Shown: positions 49,066 through 57,676 of the stretch, one piece after another | How positions within the stretch are numbered: the stretch's first letter is position 1 | Layout of the letters: each line of letters opens with the position of its first letter | Assembly (NCBI RefSeq): GCF_035825295.1 | Contig: NZ_JAYMGI010000002.1 | Span: 6,501,501 to 6,565,500, forward strand | Direction: 5' to 3' | DNA: 64,000 nt | Source: Actinacidiphila sp. DG2A-62 | GTDB taxonomy: Bacteria > Actinomycetota > Actinomycetes > Streptomycetales > Streptomycetaceae | The notes under the pieces: generated by a model | The model's database searches: none | What the model saw: the letters and a program-made list of their open reading frames with translations, nothing else | What the model was told of the DNA's origin: nothing | Made by a program: the position numbers and the translations under genes

Positions 49066-49872
49066 GTGCCCCGCCGCAGAATCGGTTTCTGGTACCGCTT
49101 GGCGGCCATGATCGTGAAGCCGCCGCTCATTGTCCTGTTCAAGCGCGACTGGCGCGGAATGGAGAACATTCCGGCCGACAGCGGATTCCTCACGGCGGTG
49201 AACCACAACTCACACGTCGACCCGTTCGCGTACGCGTATTTCCAGTACAACACCGGCCGTGTTCCACGCTTCCTGGCGAAGGCCGGGCTGTTCACGCCGT
49301 TCATCGTCGGCTCATTCATGCGCGGCACCGGGCAGATCCCGGTCTTCCGGGCCACCGCCGACGCCGCGGCCGCGTTCCGCGCCGCCGTCGAGGCCGTGCA
49401 CAAGGGCGAGTGCGTGGTCTTCTACCCCGAGGGCACGCTCACCCGCGACCCCGAGATGTGGCCGATGGTCTCCAAGACCGGCGTGGCCCGCGTCGCGCTG
49501 CTCACCAAGGCGCCGGTCATCCCGATCGCCCAGTGGGGCGCCAACGAACTGCTGCCGCCCTACGCGAAGAAGCCCCGGCTCTTCCCGCGCAAGACGCACC
49601 GCGTGCTGGCCGGCCCGCCGGTGGACCTCAGCGCCTTCTACGGCAAGGAGCCCACCGCCGAGGTGCTGCGCGAGGCGACCGCGGTGATCATGGAGGCGGT
49701 CAAGGACCTGCTGGCCGAGGTGCGCGGCGAGCCCGCGCCCGCGGGCCTGTGGGACCAGCGCAAGCGCACCCGCGTCCGCCTCGACGGCACCCCGGTGGAC
49801 GCGCCGGACGACCCGACGGCGAACGACCCCGCGGTGAAGGACGCCGCGGGCGGGGAAGAGGACGGCGCATGA
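49066..49872 (+). CDS. 1-acylglycerol-3-phosphate O-acyltransferase (PlsC-type)
   Basis: This 268-residue membrane-associated acyltransferase has the family motifs in order: [10 protein letters not shown] (catalytic His/Asp), a hydrophobic-basic N-terminus ([18 protein letters not shown]), [34 protein letters not shown] and [12 protein letters not shown]. It makes phosphatidic acid from lysophosphatidic acid. GTG 49066 has GAGGAG upstream. The stop overlaps the gpsA ATG, which makes the glycerol-3-phosphate needed for the same pathway. Confidence 0.92.
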   Translation: MPRRRIGFWYRLAAMIVKPPLIVLFKRDWRGMENIPADSGFLTAVNHNSHVDPFAYAYFQYNTGRVPRFLAKAGLFTPFIVGSFMRGTGQIPVFRATADAAAAFRAAVEAVHKGECVVFYPEGTLTRDPEMWPMVSKTGVARVALLTKAPVIPIAQWGANELLPPYAKKPRLFPRKTHRVLAGPPVDLSAFYGKEPTAEVLREATAVIMEAVKDLLAEVRGEPAPAGLWDQRKRTRVRLDGTPVDAPDDPTANDPAVKDAAGGEEDGA

Positions 49873-50915
49873 CGGTCCGCTGCGCGGTCTACGGCACGGG
49901 TTCGTGGGGCACGGCCTTCGCCGCGGTGCTGGCCGACGCCGGCTGCCAGGTCTCGCTGTGGGGCCGGCGCCCCGACCTCGTCGCCGCGATCAACGCCGAG
50001 CGCCGCAACCCCGAGACCTTCCCCGACCGCGAACTGCCGCCCTCCGTCACCGCGACCGCCGACCCCGCGCAGGCCGCCGCCGACGCGGAGTTCGTCTTCC
50101 TGGCCGTCCCCTCGCAGTCGCTGCGCGCCAACCTCGCCTCCTGGGCGCCGCTGCTGCGCCCGGACGCCGTGCTGGTCAGCCTGATGAAGGGCGTCGAACT
50201 CGGCACCGCCAAGCGGATGAGCGAGGTCATCGAGGAGATCGTCACCGGAACGGGCACCGCCGCCGGGGCCCGCGCCGGCGGCCCGGACCCCGCCGTCGCC
50301 GGCCGTATCGCCGTGCTGTCGGGACCCAACCTCGCCCCCGAGATCGCCGCCCGGCAGCCCGCCGCCGCCGTCGTCGCCTGCACCGACGAGGCCGTCGCCC
50401 GGCGCATCCAGTCCGCCTGCCACACCGGCTACTTCCGCCCGTACACCAACACCGACGTGGTCGGCTGCGAACTCGGCGGCGCGGTGAAGAACGTGATCGC
50501 GCTGGCCGTCGGCATCGCGGCCGGCATGGGCATGGGCGACAACACCAAGGCGTCGCTGATCACCCGCGGCCTGGCCGAGACCACCCGGCTGGGCCTGGCG
50601 ATGGGCGCCGACGCGCACACCTTCGCGGGCCTGGCCGGCATGGGCGATCTCGTCGCCACCTGCTCCTCGCCGCTGTCCCGCAACAACACCTTCGGGCGCA
50701 ACCTCGGCCGCGGCATGAGCCTCGCCGAGACCATCGCGGTCACCAGCCAGACCGCCGAAGGCGTCAAGTCCTGCGAGTCGGTGGCCGATCTGGCCCGCCG
50801 GCACGGCGTCGACATGCCGATCACCGAGACCGTGGTCGACATCGTGCACAACGGGAAGCCACCCGTGGTAGCCGTCAAGGAGTTGATGTCACGCTCAGCC
50901 AAGCCCGAACGGTAA
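49869..50915 (+). CDS. gpsA: Glycerol-3-phosphate dehydrogenase, NAD(P)-dependent
   Basis: This 348-residue cytoplasmic enzyme reduces dihydroxyacetone phosphate to glycerol-3-phosphate for phospholipids. Motifs: [64 protein letters not shown] with the catalytic Lys, and [21 protein letters not shown] 49869 overlaps the acyltransferase stop (ATGA). ddl follows after 12 bp. Confidence 0.96.
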   Translation: MTVRCAVYGTGSWGTAFAAVLADAGCQVSLWGRRPDLVAAINAERRNPETFPDRELPPSVTATADPAQAAADAEFVFLAVPSQSLRANLASWAPLLRPDAVLVSLMKGVELGTAKRMSEVIEEIVTGTGTAAGARAGGPDPAVAGRIAVLSGPNLAPEIAARQPAAAVVACTDEAVARRIQSACHTGYFRPYTNTDVVGCELGGAVKNVIALAVGIAAGMGMGDNTKASLITRGLAETTRLGLAMGADAHTFAGLAGMGDLVATCSSPLSRNNTFGRNLGRGMSLAETIAVTSQTAEGVKSCESVADLARRHGVDMPITETVVDIVHNGKPPVVAVKELMSRSAKPER

Positions 50916-50927
50916 GGTCAAGGCGAT

Positions 50928-52064
50928 ATGAGCCACCTGCAGAAGTTCGACCGCAAACCCCGCGTCGCCGTCGTCTTCGGCGGCCGCAGCAGCGAGCACG
51001 GCGTGTCCGTGGTGACCGCGGCCAGCGTGCTGCGGGCCATCGACCGCGACAAGTACGACGTCCTGCCGATCGGCATCACGTCCGAGGGGCGCTGGGCGCT
51101 GACCGCCGACGCGCCCGAGCGGATGGCCATCGAGGAACGCCGGATGCCCACCGTCGAGCAGGTCACCGACCACGACGGCGCCGTGGTGCTGCCGGTCGAC
51201 CCGGCCAGCCGCGAGGTCGTCTACACCGAGGCCGGCGCGGTGCCCAAGGCGCTCGGCGACGTCGACGTGGTCTTCCCGCTGCTGCACGGCCCGTACGGCG
51301 AGGACGGCACCCTCCAGGGCCTGCTGGAGCTGTCCGGCGTGCCGTACGTCGGGGCCGGCGTGCTCGCCTCCGCGGTGGGCATGGACAAGGAGTACATGAA
51401 GCGGATCTTCACCTCCTTCGGTCTGGCCGTCGGCCCGTACACGGTGATCCGCCCGCGGGACTTCGACCGCGACCCGGCCGCCGCGCGCGACCGGGTGCTG
51501 GCCTTCGCCGCCGAGCACGGCTGGCCGCTGTTCGTGAAGCCGGCACGGGCCGGCTCGTCCATCGGCATCACCAAGGTCGACGGCCCCGAGGGCCTGGACG
51601 CGGCGATCGAGGAGGCCCGCGGCCACGACCCGAAGGTCGTCGTCGAGGCGCTGCTGCGCGGCCGGGAGATCGAGTGCGGCGTGCTGGAGTTCGCCGACGG
51701 CCCGCGCGCCTCGGTGCCCGCCGAGATCCCGCCGAGCACCGCGCACGGCTTCTACGACTTCGAGGCGAAGTACATCGACTCCGCCGAGGGCGTGGTGCCC
51801 GCGCCGCTGACCCCCGAGCAGACCGCCGAGGTGCGGCGGCTGGCGGTCGCGGCGTTCGAGGCCGCGTCCTGCGAGGGGCTGGTGCGCGCGGACTTCTTCC
51901 TGCTGGACAGCGGCGAGTTCGTGATCAACGAGATCAACACCATGCCCGGCTTCACGCCCATCTCGATGTACCCGCGGATGTGGCGTGAGAGCGGCGTGGA
52001 CTACGCCGAACTGGTCGACCTGCTGATCCAGGCGGCGCTGCGCCGCTCCACCGGGCTGCGCTGA
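50928..52064 (+). CDS. ddl: D-alanine--D-alanine ligase
   Basis: This 378-residue ATP-grasp enzyme makes the D-Ala-D-Ala dipeptide of peptidoglycan. Motifs: VVFGGRSSEHGVSVVTA, FPLLHGPYGEDGTLQGLLE, VGAGVLASAVGMDKEYMK, LFVKPARAGSSIGITK, and EINTMPGFTPISMYPRMW with the metal-binding acids and substrate loop. The loop reading EAKYIDSAEG includes the family Tyr region of Ala-specific ligases, so a D-Lac ligase (vancomycin resistance type) is unlikely. Confidence 0.95.
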   Translation: MSHLQKFDRKPRVAVVFGGRSSEHGVSVVTAASVLRAIDRDKYDVLPIGITSEGRWALTADAPERMAIEERRMPTVEQVTDHDGAVVLPVDPASREVVYTEAGAVPKALGDVDVVFPLLHGPYGEDGTLQGLLELSGVPYVGAGVLASAVGMDKEYMKRIFTSFGLAVGPYTVIRPRDFDRDPAAARDRVLAFAAEHGWPLFVKPARAGSSIGITKVDGPEGLDAAIEEARGHDPKVVVEALLRGREIECGVLEFADGPRASVPAEIPPSTAHGFYDFEAKYIDSAEGVVPAPLTPEQTAEVRRLAVAAFEAASCEGLVRADFFLLDSGEFVINEINTMPGFTPISMYPRMWRESGVDYAELVDLLIQAALRRSTGLR

Positions 52065-52107
52065 ACCGGCGCACGGGCCGGGGCGCGGCGCGGCGACGAC
52101 CCGCGTC

Positions 52108-52126
52108 CCGCGGCCGGGGGCCGCGG
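52108..52126. terminator. Hairpin between convergent ddl and the DUF3515 gene
   Basis: A perfect 8-bp stem, CCGCGGCC (52108-52115) and GGCCGCGG (52119-52126), with a 3-nt loop, lies in the 81-bp gap between two converging stops. Confidence 0.45.
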
Positions 52127-52145
52127 TCGGCAGCCGCGGCCGGGT

Positions 52146-52622
52146 TCAGATGCCCTCGGGGATGGTCTTCTTGACCGCGCCGGCGAGATCGGTCAGCGGA
52201 CCGAGATCGTCGGCGTACTTCCTGGGCAGCGTCACCTCGACGTACGCCTTGCGCAGCGTCGTGGTCAGCCGGAAGGCCCCGCCGGGCTCGCGCTCGATGA
52301 CCCAGCCGACGCCGTCCACGTCCACGCCGTCGGCGTCCGGGTCGGCGTCCACGCCCGGCCGCGGCACCCCGCAGCGCAGCACGATCGACGGATCGCCCCA
52401 ACCGGCGGTCAGGTCCGAGCGCGGCTTGAGATCATGCCGGGGCAGCCCGTCGACCTTCGACGGCAGCCGCGCGTGCAGCGCGGCGCAGTACGCGGCGACC
52501 CGCTGGTCCGGAACCGGCACGGCCACCGTCTCGTCCGTACCGGACGTGGACGCGTAGACCGCCGCCGCGGACGAGCATGCGACGGCGGACACGGCGATCA
52601 GCGCGGCCCGGCGGCGAAACAT
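52146..52622 (-). CDS. DUF3515 family secreted or lipid-anchored protein
   Basis: This 158-residue protein has an N-terminal Arg-rich start and hydrophobic stretch (MFRRRAALIAVSAVACSSAA) with a Cys that may be a lipobox, though VAC followed by S fits only loosely. The mature part has a pair of Cys (AAYCAALHARLPSKVDGL, VLRCGVPRP) and the DUF3515 pattern ending LRKAYVEVTLPRKYADDL. The family is actinobacterial and of unknown function. A GTG one codon upstream is an alternative start. It is convergent with ddl. Confidence 0.85.
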   Translation of the reverse strand: MFRRRAALIAVSAVACSSAAAVYASTSGTDETVAVPVPDQRVAAYCAALHARLPSKVDGLPRHDLKPRSDLTAGWGDPSIVLRCGVPRPGVDADPDADGVDVDGVGWVIEREPGGAFRLTTTLRKAYVEVTLPRKYADDLGPLTDLAGAVKKTIPEGI

Positions 52623-52645
52623 CACCGGGTGAGCATAGTGGGGGG

Positions 52646-52879
52646 CTAGATATGGACGACCGGGCAGGTCAGGGTTCTGGTGATGCCGTCCACTTGCTGG
52701 ACCTTGGCGACCACCATCCGGCCGAGTTCGTCGACCGTGTCCGCCTGCGCCCGGACGATGACGTCATAGGGTCCCGTGACGTCCTCGGCCTGGATGACGC
52801 CGTCGAGCTTGGAGATCACCTCCGCGACTGCCGAGGCCTTGCCGACCTCGGTCTGGATCAGGATGTACGCCTGTACCAC
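52646..52879 (-). CDS. Lrp/AsnC ligand-binding (RAM) domain protein without DNA-binding domain
   Basis: From GTG 52879 (ribosome-binding site GGAGG) this 77-residue protein is only the effector domain of Lrp/AsnC regulators: VQAYILIQTEVGKASAVAEV, VTGPYDVIVRAQADTVDEL, VDGITRTLTCPVVHI. It has no helix-turn-helix. Stand-alone RAM proteins bind amino acids and form octamers. It lies 23 bp upstream of the DUF3515 gene on the same strand and is divergent from thiL. Confidence 0.9.
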   Translation of the reverse strand: MVQAYILIQTEVGKASAVAEVISKLDGVIQAEDVTGPYDVIVRAQADTVDELGRMVVAKVQQVDGITRTLTCPVVHI

Positions 52880-53043
52880 GGAACCTCCAGGGCGGCTTCG
52901 AGGATCATGTGGGAAGGGGGACGCCACGTTATCGCGTCACCGAGCGCGGCGGGGAGACCCGCGCGGTACCCGGGCCCCGGATTTGACGGGAAATACGCAG
53001 CGAAGTCCGTGCACGCGGTGCACGCAGTGAAGGGGACGGCCAT

Positions 53044-54015
53044 ATGAAGGGGACTGTGGGCGAGCTGGGGGAGTTCGGGCTCATCGGGGAACTGACCGCC
53101 CGACTCACCTCGACCCCCGCGGTGAAGATCGGCCCCGGCGACGACGCCGCCGTGGTGACCGCGCCCGACCGCCGGGTGGTCGCCACCACCGACATCCTGC
53201 TGGAGAACCGGCACTTCCGGCGCGACTGGTCCACCGCCTACGACGTCGGCCGCAAGGCCGCCGCGCAGAACCTCGCCGACATCGCCGCCATGGGCGCGGT
53301 GCCGACCGCGGTGCTGCTCGGCCTGGTGGTCCCCGCCGACCTGCCGGCCACCTGGCCGGTGGAGCTGATGGACGGCATCCGCGACGAGTGCCAGGTGGCC
53401 GGCGCCGCGGTGGTCGGCGGCGACGTGGTGCGCGGCGACACCATCACGGTCGCCGTCACCGCACTGGGGGACCTGCGCAGCCGTTCCGCCGTCACTCGTT
53501 CGGGAGGCCGGCCCGGAAACATCGTCGCGGTCACCGGCTGGCTCGGCTGGTCCGCCGCCGGCTACGCGGTGCTCTCCCGCGGATTCCGCTCGCCGCGCGC
53601 CTTCGTCGAGGCCCACCGCAGGCCCGAGCCGCCGTACCACGCGGGTCCCGCCGCCTCCGAACTCGGCGCCACCGCGATGACCGACGTCAGCGACGGCCTG
53701 GTGGCCGACCTCGGCCACATCGCGGCGGCCAGCGGCGTGGACATCGACCTGCGGTCCGCCGACATCGACGTGCCGGCCCAGATGACCGACATCGGCCAGG
53801 CGGTCGGCGTCGACCCGCTGCACTGGGTGCTGACCGGCGGCGAGGACCACGCGCTCGTCGCGCTCTTCCCGCGCGACGTCAAACTCCCGGCCCGCTGGCG
53901 GGTCATCGGCGAGACGACGGCGCCCGCGGGCCGCGCCCCGCAGGTCACCGTCGACGGCGCGCCCTGGGACAAGGCGCCGGGCTGGGACCACTTCGGCGGG
54001 GACGGGCGGGCATGA
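53044..54015 (+). CDS. thiL: Thiamine-monophosphate kinase
   Basis: This 323-residue enzyme phosphorylates thiamine phosphate to the active cofactor. Motifs: [79 protein letters not shown] and [16 protein letters not shown] 53044 is chosen. I see no TPP riboswitch in the 5' region: the stretch before it encodes the Lrp-like gene's upstream region. The stop overlaps thiD. Confidence 0.95.
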   Translation: MKGTVGELGEFGLIGELTARLTSTPAVKIGPGDDAAVVTAPDRRVVATTDILLENRHFRRDWSTAYDVGRKAAAQNLADIAAMGAVPTAVLLGLVVPADLPATWPVELMDGIRDECQVAGAAVVGGDVVRGDTITVAVTALGDLRSRSAVTRSGGRPGNIVAVTGWLGWSAAGYAVLSRGFRSPRAFVEAHRRPEPPYHAGPAASELGATAMTDVSDGLVADLGHIAAASGVDIDLRSADIDVPAQMTDIGQAVGVDPLHWVLTGGEDHALVALFPRDVKLPARWRVIGETTAPAGRAPQVTVDGAPWDKAPGWDHFGGDGRA

Positions 54016-54908
54016 CGCCGCGATCCGGGCGGCCGGACACCGCGGTGCCGCCGCCCTCGCCGCCGGCCGCGCCCGCCGCGGCGGCCCCGGCCCGGGTGCT
54101 GACCGTCGCGGGCTCCGACTCCGGCGGCGGCGCCGGCGTCCAGGCCGACCTGAAGACGATGCTCGCCCACGGCGTGCACGGCATGAGCGTGCTGACCGCC
54201 GTCACCGCGCAGAACTCCCTGGGCGTGACCGGCTCCTGGGAGCTGCCGGAGGAGGCGGTCCGCGCGCAGTTCCGCGCGGTCGTCGACGACATCGGCGTGC
54301 AGGCGGTCAAGACCGGCATGCTCTCCTCGGCCGCGCTCACCGCGGCCGTCGCGGACCTGCTCGCCGGGCACGCCGCGCGCGGCGTGCCCGTGGTGGTCGA
54401 CCCGGTGGGCGTCTCCAAGCACGGCGACGCCCTGCTCGCCGCCGACGCGACCGAGGCCGTACGCGGGCTGCTGCTGCCCACGGCCACCGTCGCCACCCCC
54501 AACCTGGACGAGGTCGCGCTGCTCACCGGCGTCGTCGTGCGCGACGAGGACGGGATGCGGGCCGCGGCCGAGGCGGTGCTCGCGCTCGGACCGCGCTGGG
54601 CGCTGGTCAAGGGCGGCCACCTGCCCGGCGCGGAGCATCACGCCGAGTCCGTCGACCTGCTCAGCGACGGCCGCACCGAGCACTGGTACCGGGCGCCGCG
54701 GTACCCCAACCGGCACACCCACGGCACCGGCTGCACCCTGGCCAGCGCGCTGGCCTGCCACCTCGCGCGCGGCCTGCCGGTCCCCGAGGCGGTCGGCCTG
54801 GCCAAGGAGTACGTCACCGGCGCGATCGCGGGCGGCTTCCCGCTGGGCGCGGGGATCGGCCCGGTCGACCACGGGTGGCGGTGGCGGGGCGGTGCCGGAC
54901 GCGACTGA
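54012..54908 (+). CDS. thiD: Hydroxymethylpyrimidine (phosphate) kinase
   Basis: This 298-residue ribokinase-fold enzyme phosphorylates HMP and HMP-P for thiamine synthesis. After a Pro/Ala-rich lead of ~30 residues come [90 protein letters not shown] and the anion-hole motif [17 protein letters not shown] 54012 overlaps the thiL stop (ATGA). Confidence 0.95.
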   Translation: MTPRSGRPDTAVPPPSPPAAPAAAAPARVLTVAGSDSGGGAGVQADLKTMLAHGVHGMSVLTAVTAQNSLGVTGSWELPEEAVRAQFRAVVDDIGVQAVKTGMLSSAALTAAVADLLAGHAARGVPVVVDPVGVSKHGDALLAADATEAVRGLLLPTATVATPNLDEVALLTGVVVRDEDGMRAAAEAVLALGPRWALVKGGHLPGAEHHAESVDLLSDGRTEHWYRAPRYPNRHTHGTGCTLASALACHLARGLPVPEAVGLAKEYVTGAIAGGFPLGAGIGPVDHGWRWRGGAGRD

Positions 54909-55005
54909 GCGCGGGCGGGCCGGGAGAGCGCACGCGGCCGGGGGGTGCGCGGGCTGGGGAGGGGGTGCGCGGGCGCGGCGGGCGCCTACCGGGCCGCGGC
55001 ACGCG

Positions 55006-55041
55006 GAAGAGCCGGCCCACCGCGAGGTGGACCGGCTCTTC
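55006..55041. terminator. Bidirectional terminator between thiD and rpmB
   Basis: A 16-bp stem with one G-T pair (55006-55021 with 55026-55041) and a GCGA tetraloop lies between converging thiD and rpmB. The rest of 54909-55130 holds nothing I recognise. Confidence 0.75.
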
Positions 55042-55130
55042 GAGGCCGCAAGGGCTGCACTGCTACGACGTACGCGTGCGTACGAGCGCGGGACCGGTCG
55101 TCCCCGCTCGCACGGGGGCGCCGGCCAGGC

Positions 55131-55316
55131 TCAGCGCGAGACCTTGCCGGCCTTGATGCACGAGGTGCAGACATTGAGGCGCTTCGGCGTCTTCCCGACG
55201 ACCGCCCGCACGCGCTGGATGTTCGGGTTCCAGCGACGCGGGGTACGGCGGTGCGAGTGGGAGATGCTGTTGCCGAAGCCCGGCCCCTTGCCGCAGACGT
55301 CGCAGTTGGCAGCCAC
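55131..55316 (-). CDS. rpmB: 50S ribosomal protein L28 (zinc-binding form)
   Basis: This 61-residue protein runs [20 protein letters not shown], then [19 protein letters not shown] and ends [15 protein letters not shown]. Four cysteines in two CxxC pairs (5, 8, 50, 53) mark the zinc-containing form, used when zinc is plentiful; zinc-free paralogues are usually elsewhere in Streptomyces under Zur control. ATG 55316. It is divergent from the FakA-like gene. Confidence 0.96.
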   Translation of the reverse strand: MAANCDVCGKGPGFGNSISHSHRRTPRRWNPNIQRVRAVVGKTPKRLNVCTSCIKAGKVSR

Positions 55317-55573
55317 GGGTCACTCCAAAGACTTCAGATGCATTTACGATGAAAAGCCCGAGAGAGCCCCGGGCAACCGGAGCAGCATACAACGCCCGCT
55401 CCCGTACAACGAAACTACCATGGTCGGCGGCCTCCTCCCGCCGCAGGCCGGGGGCGCGCACAGCGCCGCGAGGGCGCTGTGCGGGCGCCGCCGCGACTAC
55501 GCTCGGGCAGCAGCCCAAGATCCGCCCGTCCCGCGCGCCCGCCCCGCCCGCCCGGTGTCCCAGGAGGAATTCG

Positions 55574-57567
55574 TTGCCGCCCTCGCTCGACGCTTCCGCG
55601 GTGCGCGCATGGTGCAGGCTGTCCCTGCGGGCGCTCGGCCGGGCCCGCGAGGAGATCGACGCGATCAACGTCTACCCCGTCGCCGACGGTGACACCGGCA
55701 CCAACCTCTATCTGACCGTCGAGTCCGCGGCGCAGGCCGTCGAGGCCGCGTTCGACGGCCACGCGACGGCCCGCCCGCCGGCCCCGGCGCCGCGGACGCC
55801 CCCCGGCCCACCCTCACCGAGGCGTTCCGCGCGATGTCCCACGGCGCGCTCATCGGCGCCCGGGGCAATTCCGGGACGATCCTCGCGCAGTTGCTGCGCG
55901 GCATGAACGAGGCGATCGCGGCGCCCGGCGCGGGGCAGGAAGGGGCCCGCGGCGGAGCCGAGGTGCTGCGGCGGGGGCTGCGGGGAGCGGCGGAGGCGGC
56001 GTACCGCGCGGTGGCGCGGCCGGTGGAGGGGACGATGCTCACCGTCGCGGCGGCCGCCGCGGACGCCGCGGAGTCGGCGGAGGGGGAGCTCGGCGAGGTG
56101 GCCCGAGCGGCCCACGCCGGCGCGCTGGCCGCCCTCGCGGCGACGCCCGGCCGGCTCGGCGTCCTGCGCCAGGCCGGCGTGGTCGACGCGGGCGGCCTGG
56201 GCCTGGTCGCCGTGCTCGGCGCGCTCGGCGAGGCGCTGACCGGGCAGGCCGCGGTCTTCCCCGCCGGCGCGGCCACTCCCGGCGCCGGCACCTCGCTGCG
56301 CCACGAGCACGCCGCGGCGCCCGACGCGGCCCCGCCCGAGGCCGCGGCGCACGCGGCGGACGCGCTGGAGGCCGTGGCGGACGCGGCCGACGCCTTCGGC
56401 CCGTTCGGCCCCTGCACCGAGTGCACCGAGCGCACCGAGTACGCCGAGTACGCCGACGCGGCGGCCGGCGGCGAAGGCGACCGCGACGGGAGCGACGGCG
56501 GTGCGGCAAGCCGCGCAGGCAGCCGTGCGGCGAACGGCCCCGTCAGCGGCGCGGAGAGCAGCTCCGGCTCCGGCGCCGCCCCGGCCCACGCCTCCGCCCA
56601 CGCCGCCCACGCCGCCCCCTCCGCCCACGCCTCCGCCCACGGTCACGGTCCCGGCTCGGGGCCCGGCTTCGAGGTGATCTACCTCCTGGAGACCGAGGGC
56701 GAGGCGCCCGTCGACCGGCTGCGGGCCCGGCTCGACGCGATCGGCGACTCCCTGGTCGTCGTCGGAGGCGACGGCCTGTGGCGCGTGCACGTCCACGTCG
56801 ACGACGTCGGCGCGGCCATCGAGGCCGGCATCGAGGCGGGCCGCCCGCACCGCATCCGCGTCACCCACTTCGGCGACCAGACCCGCGGGCCCCGCGGCGA
56901 GCCCGTGCCCCGCGCGGTCGTCGCCGTGGTCCGCGGCGACGGCCTCGCCGCGCTCTGCGCCGAGGCCGGCGCGACGGTGGTCGCGGTCCGCCCCGGCGAA
57001 CCGCCGGCCAGCGGCGAGATCGCGGCGGCCGTCCGCAGGGCGCACGCCCGCGAGGTCGTCCTGCTGCCCAACGACGCCGAACTGCGGCACACCGCGGCCG
57101 CCGCCGCCGAGCAGGCGCGCGCGGAGGGCGTACGGGTCGCCCTCATCCCGACCCGCTCGGAGGTGCAGGGCCTGGCCGCGCTCGCCGTCCACGAGCCGAG
57201 CCGCCGCTTCGACGAGGACGTGGTCGCGATGACCTCCGCGGCCGGCGCCACGCGCTACGCCGAACTCGCCGTCGCCGAGCACCGGTCGTGGACCATGGCC
57301 GGGGTCTGCCAGGCCGGCGACGTGCTCGGGCTGATCGACGGCGACGTCGCGGTCATCGGCCACGACCTGGCGAGCGCGGCCACCGCGGTCCTGGACCGCA
57401 TGCTCGCGGCCGGCGGCGAACTCGTCACCCTGGTCCCCTCCGCCGCCGCGCCCCCCGACCTCGCCCCCACCCTGGAGGCCCACGTCCGCGACACCCACCT
57501 GGCCGTGGACACCCTCGTCTACGACGGCGGCCACACCCCCGTCCTCCTCCACATCGGTGTCGAGTAG
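55574..57567 (+). CDS. DAK2 domain fatty-acid kinase FakA-like protein (frameshifted as read)
   Basis: TTG 55574 has a very good ribosome-binding site (AGGAGG, 6-nt spacing). The N-terminal DhaL-like domain has the nucleotide/Mg motif NVYPVADGDTGTNLYLTVES and, after a break near 55785, MSHGALIGARGNSGTILAQLLRG. One missing base in GGCCCCGGCGCC restores 664 residues. The middle (about 56290-56660) is Ala/His/Ser-rich low-complexity sequence with short repeats (CTECTERTEYAEYAD). The C-terminal DAK-associated domain follows (FEVIYLLETEGEAPVDRLRA, VVGGDGLWRVHVHVDD, VLLPNDAELRHTA). FakA phosphorylates fatty acids bound by FakB (DegV) proteins; that role is inferred from the family. recG follows. 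Confidence 0.85.
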
Positions 57568-57676
57568 CCCCCGCCCGCCGGCGGACCCGGGGGGCCGCGA
57601 GCGACGCCGGGCGCCCGCCCGGCCGGCTCCGCGGGGTTACGGCCGCATGTCGGCGGGGTGGGGGAGGATGGGCGGG

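Noticed and set aside
51736-51800. ddl as a D-Ala-D-Lac (vancomycin resistance) ligase
   Set aside because: The context is a housekeeping operon with gpsA, the loop has a Tyr as in D-Ala-D-Ala ligases, and no vanH or vanX is nearby.
52880-53043. TPP riboswitch upstream of thiL
   Set aside because: I could not find the conserved CTGAGA/ACCTGATC-type segments, and thiL and thiD here do not need one.
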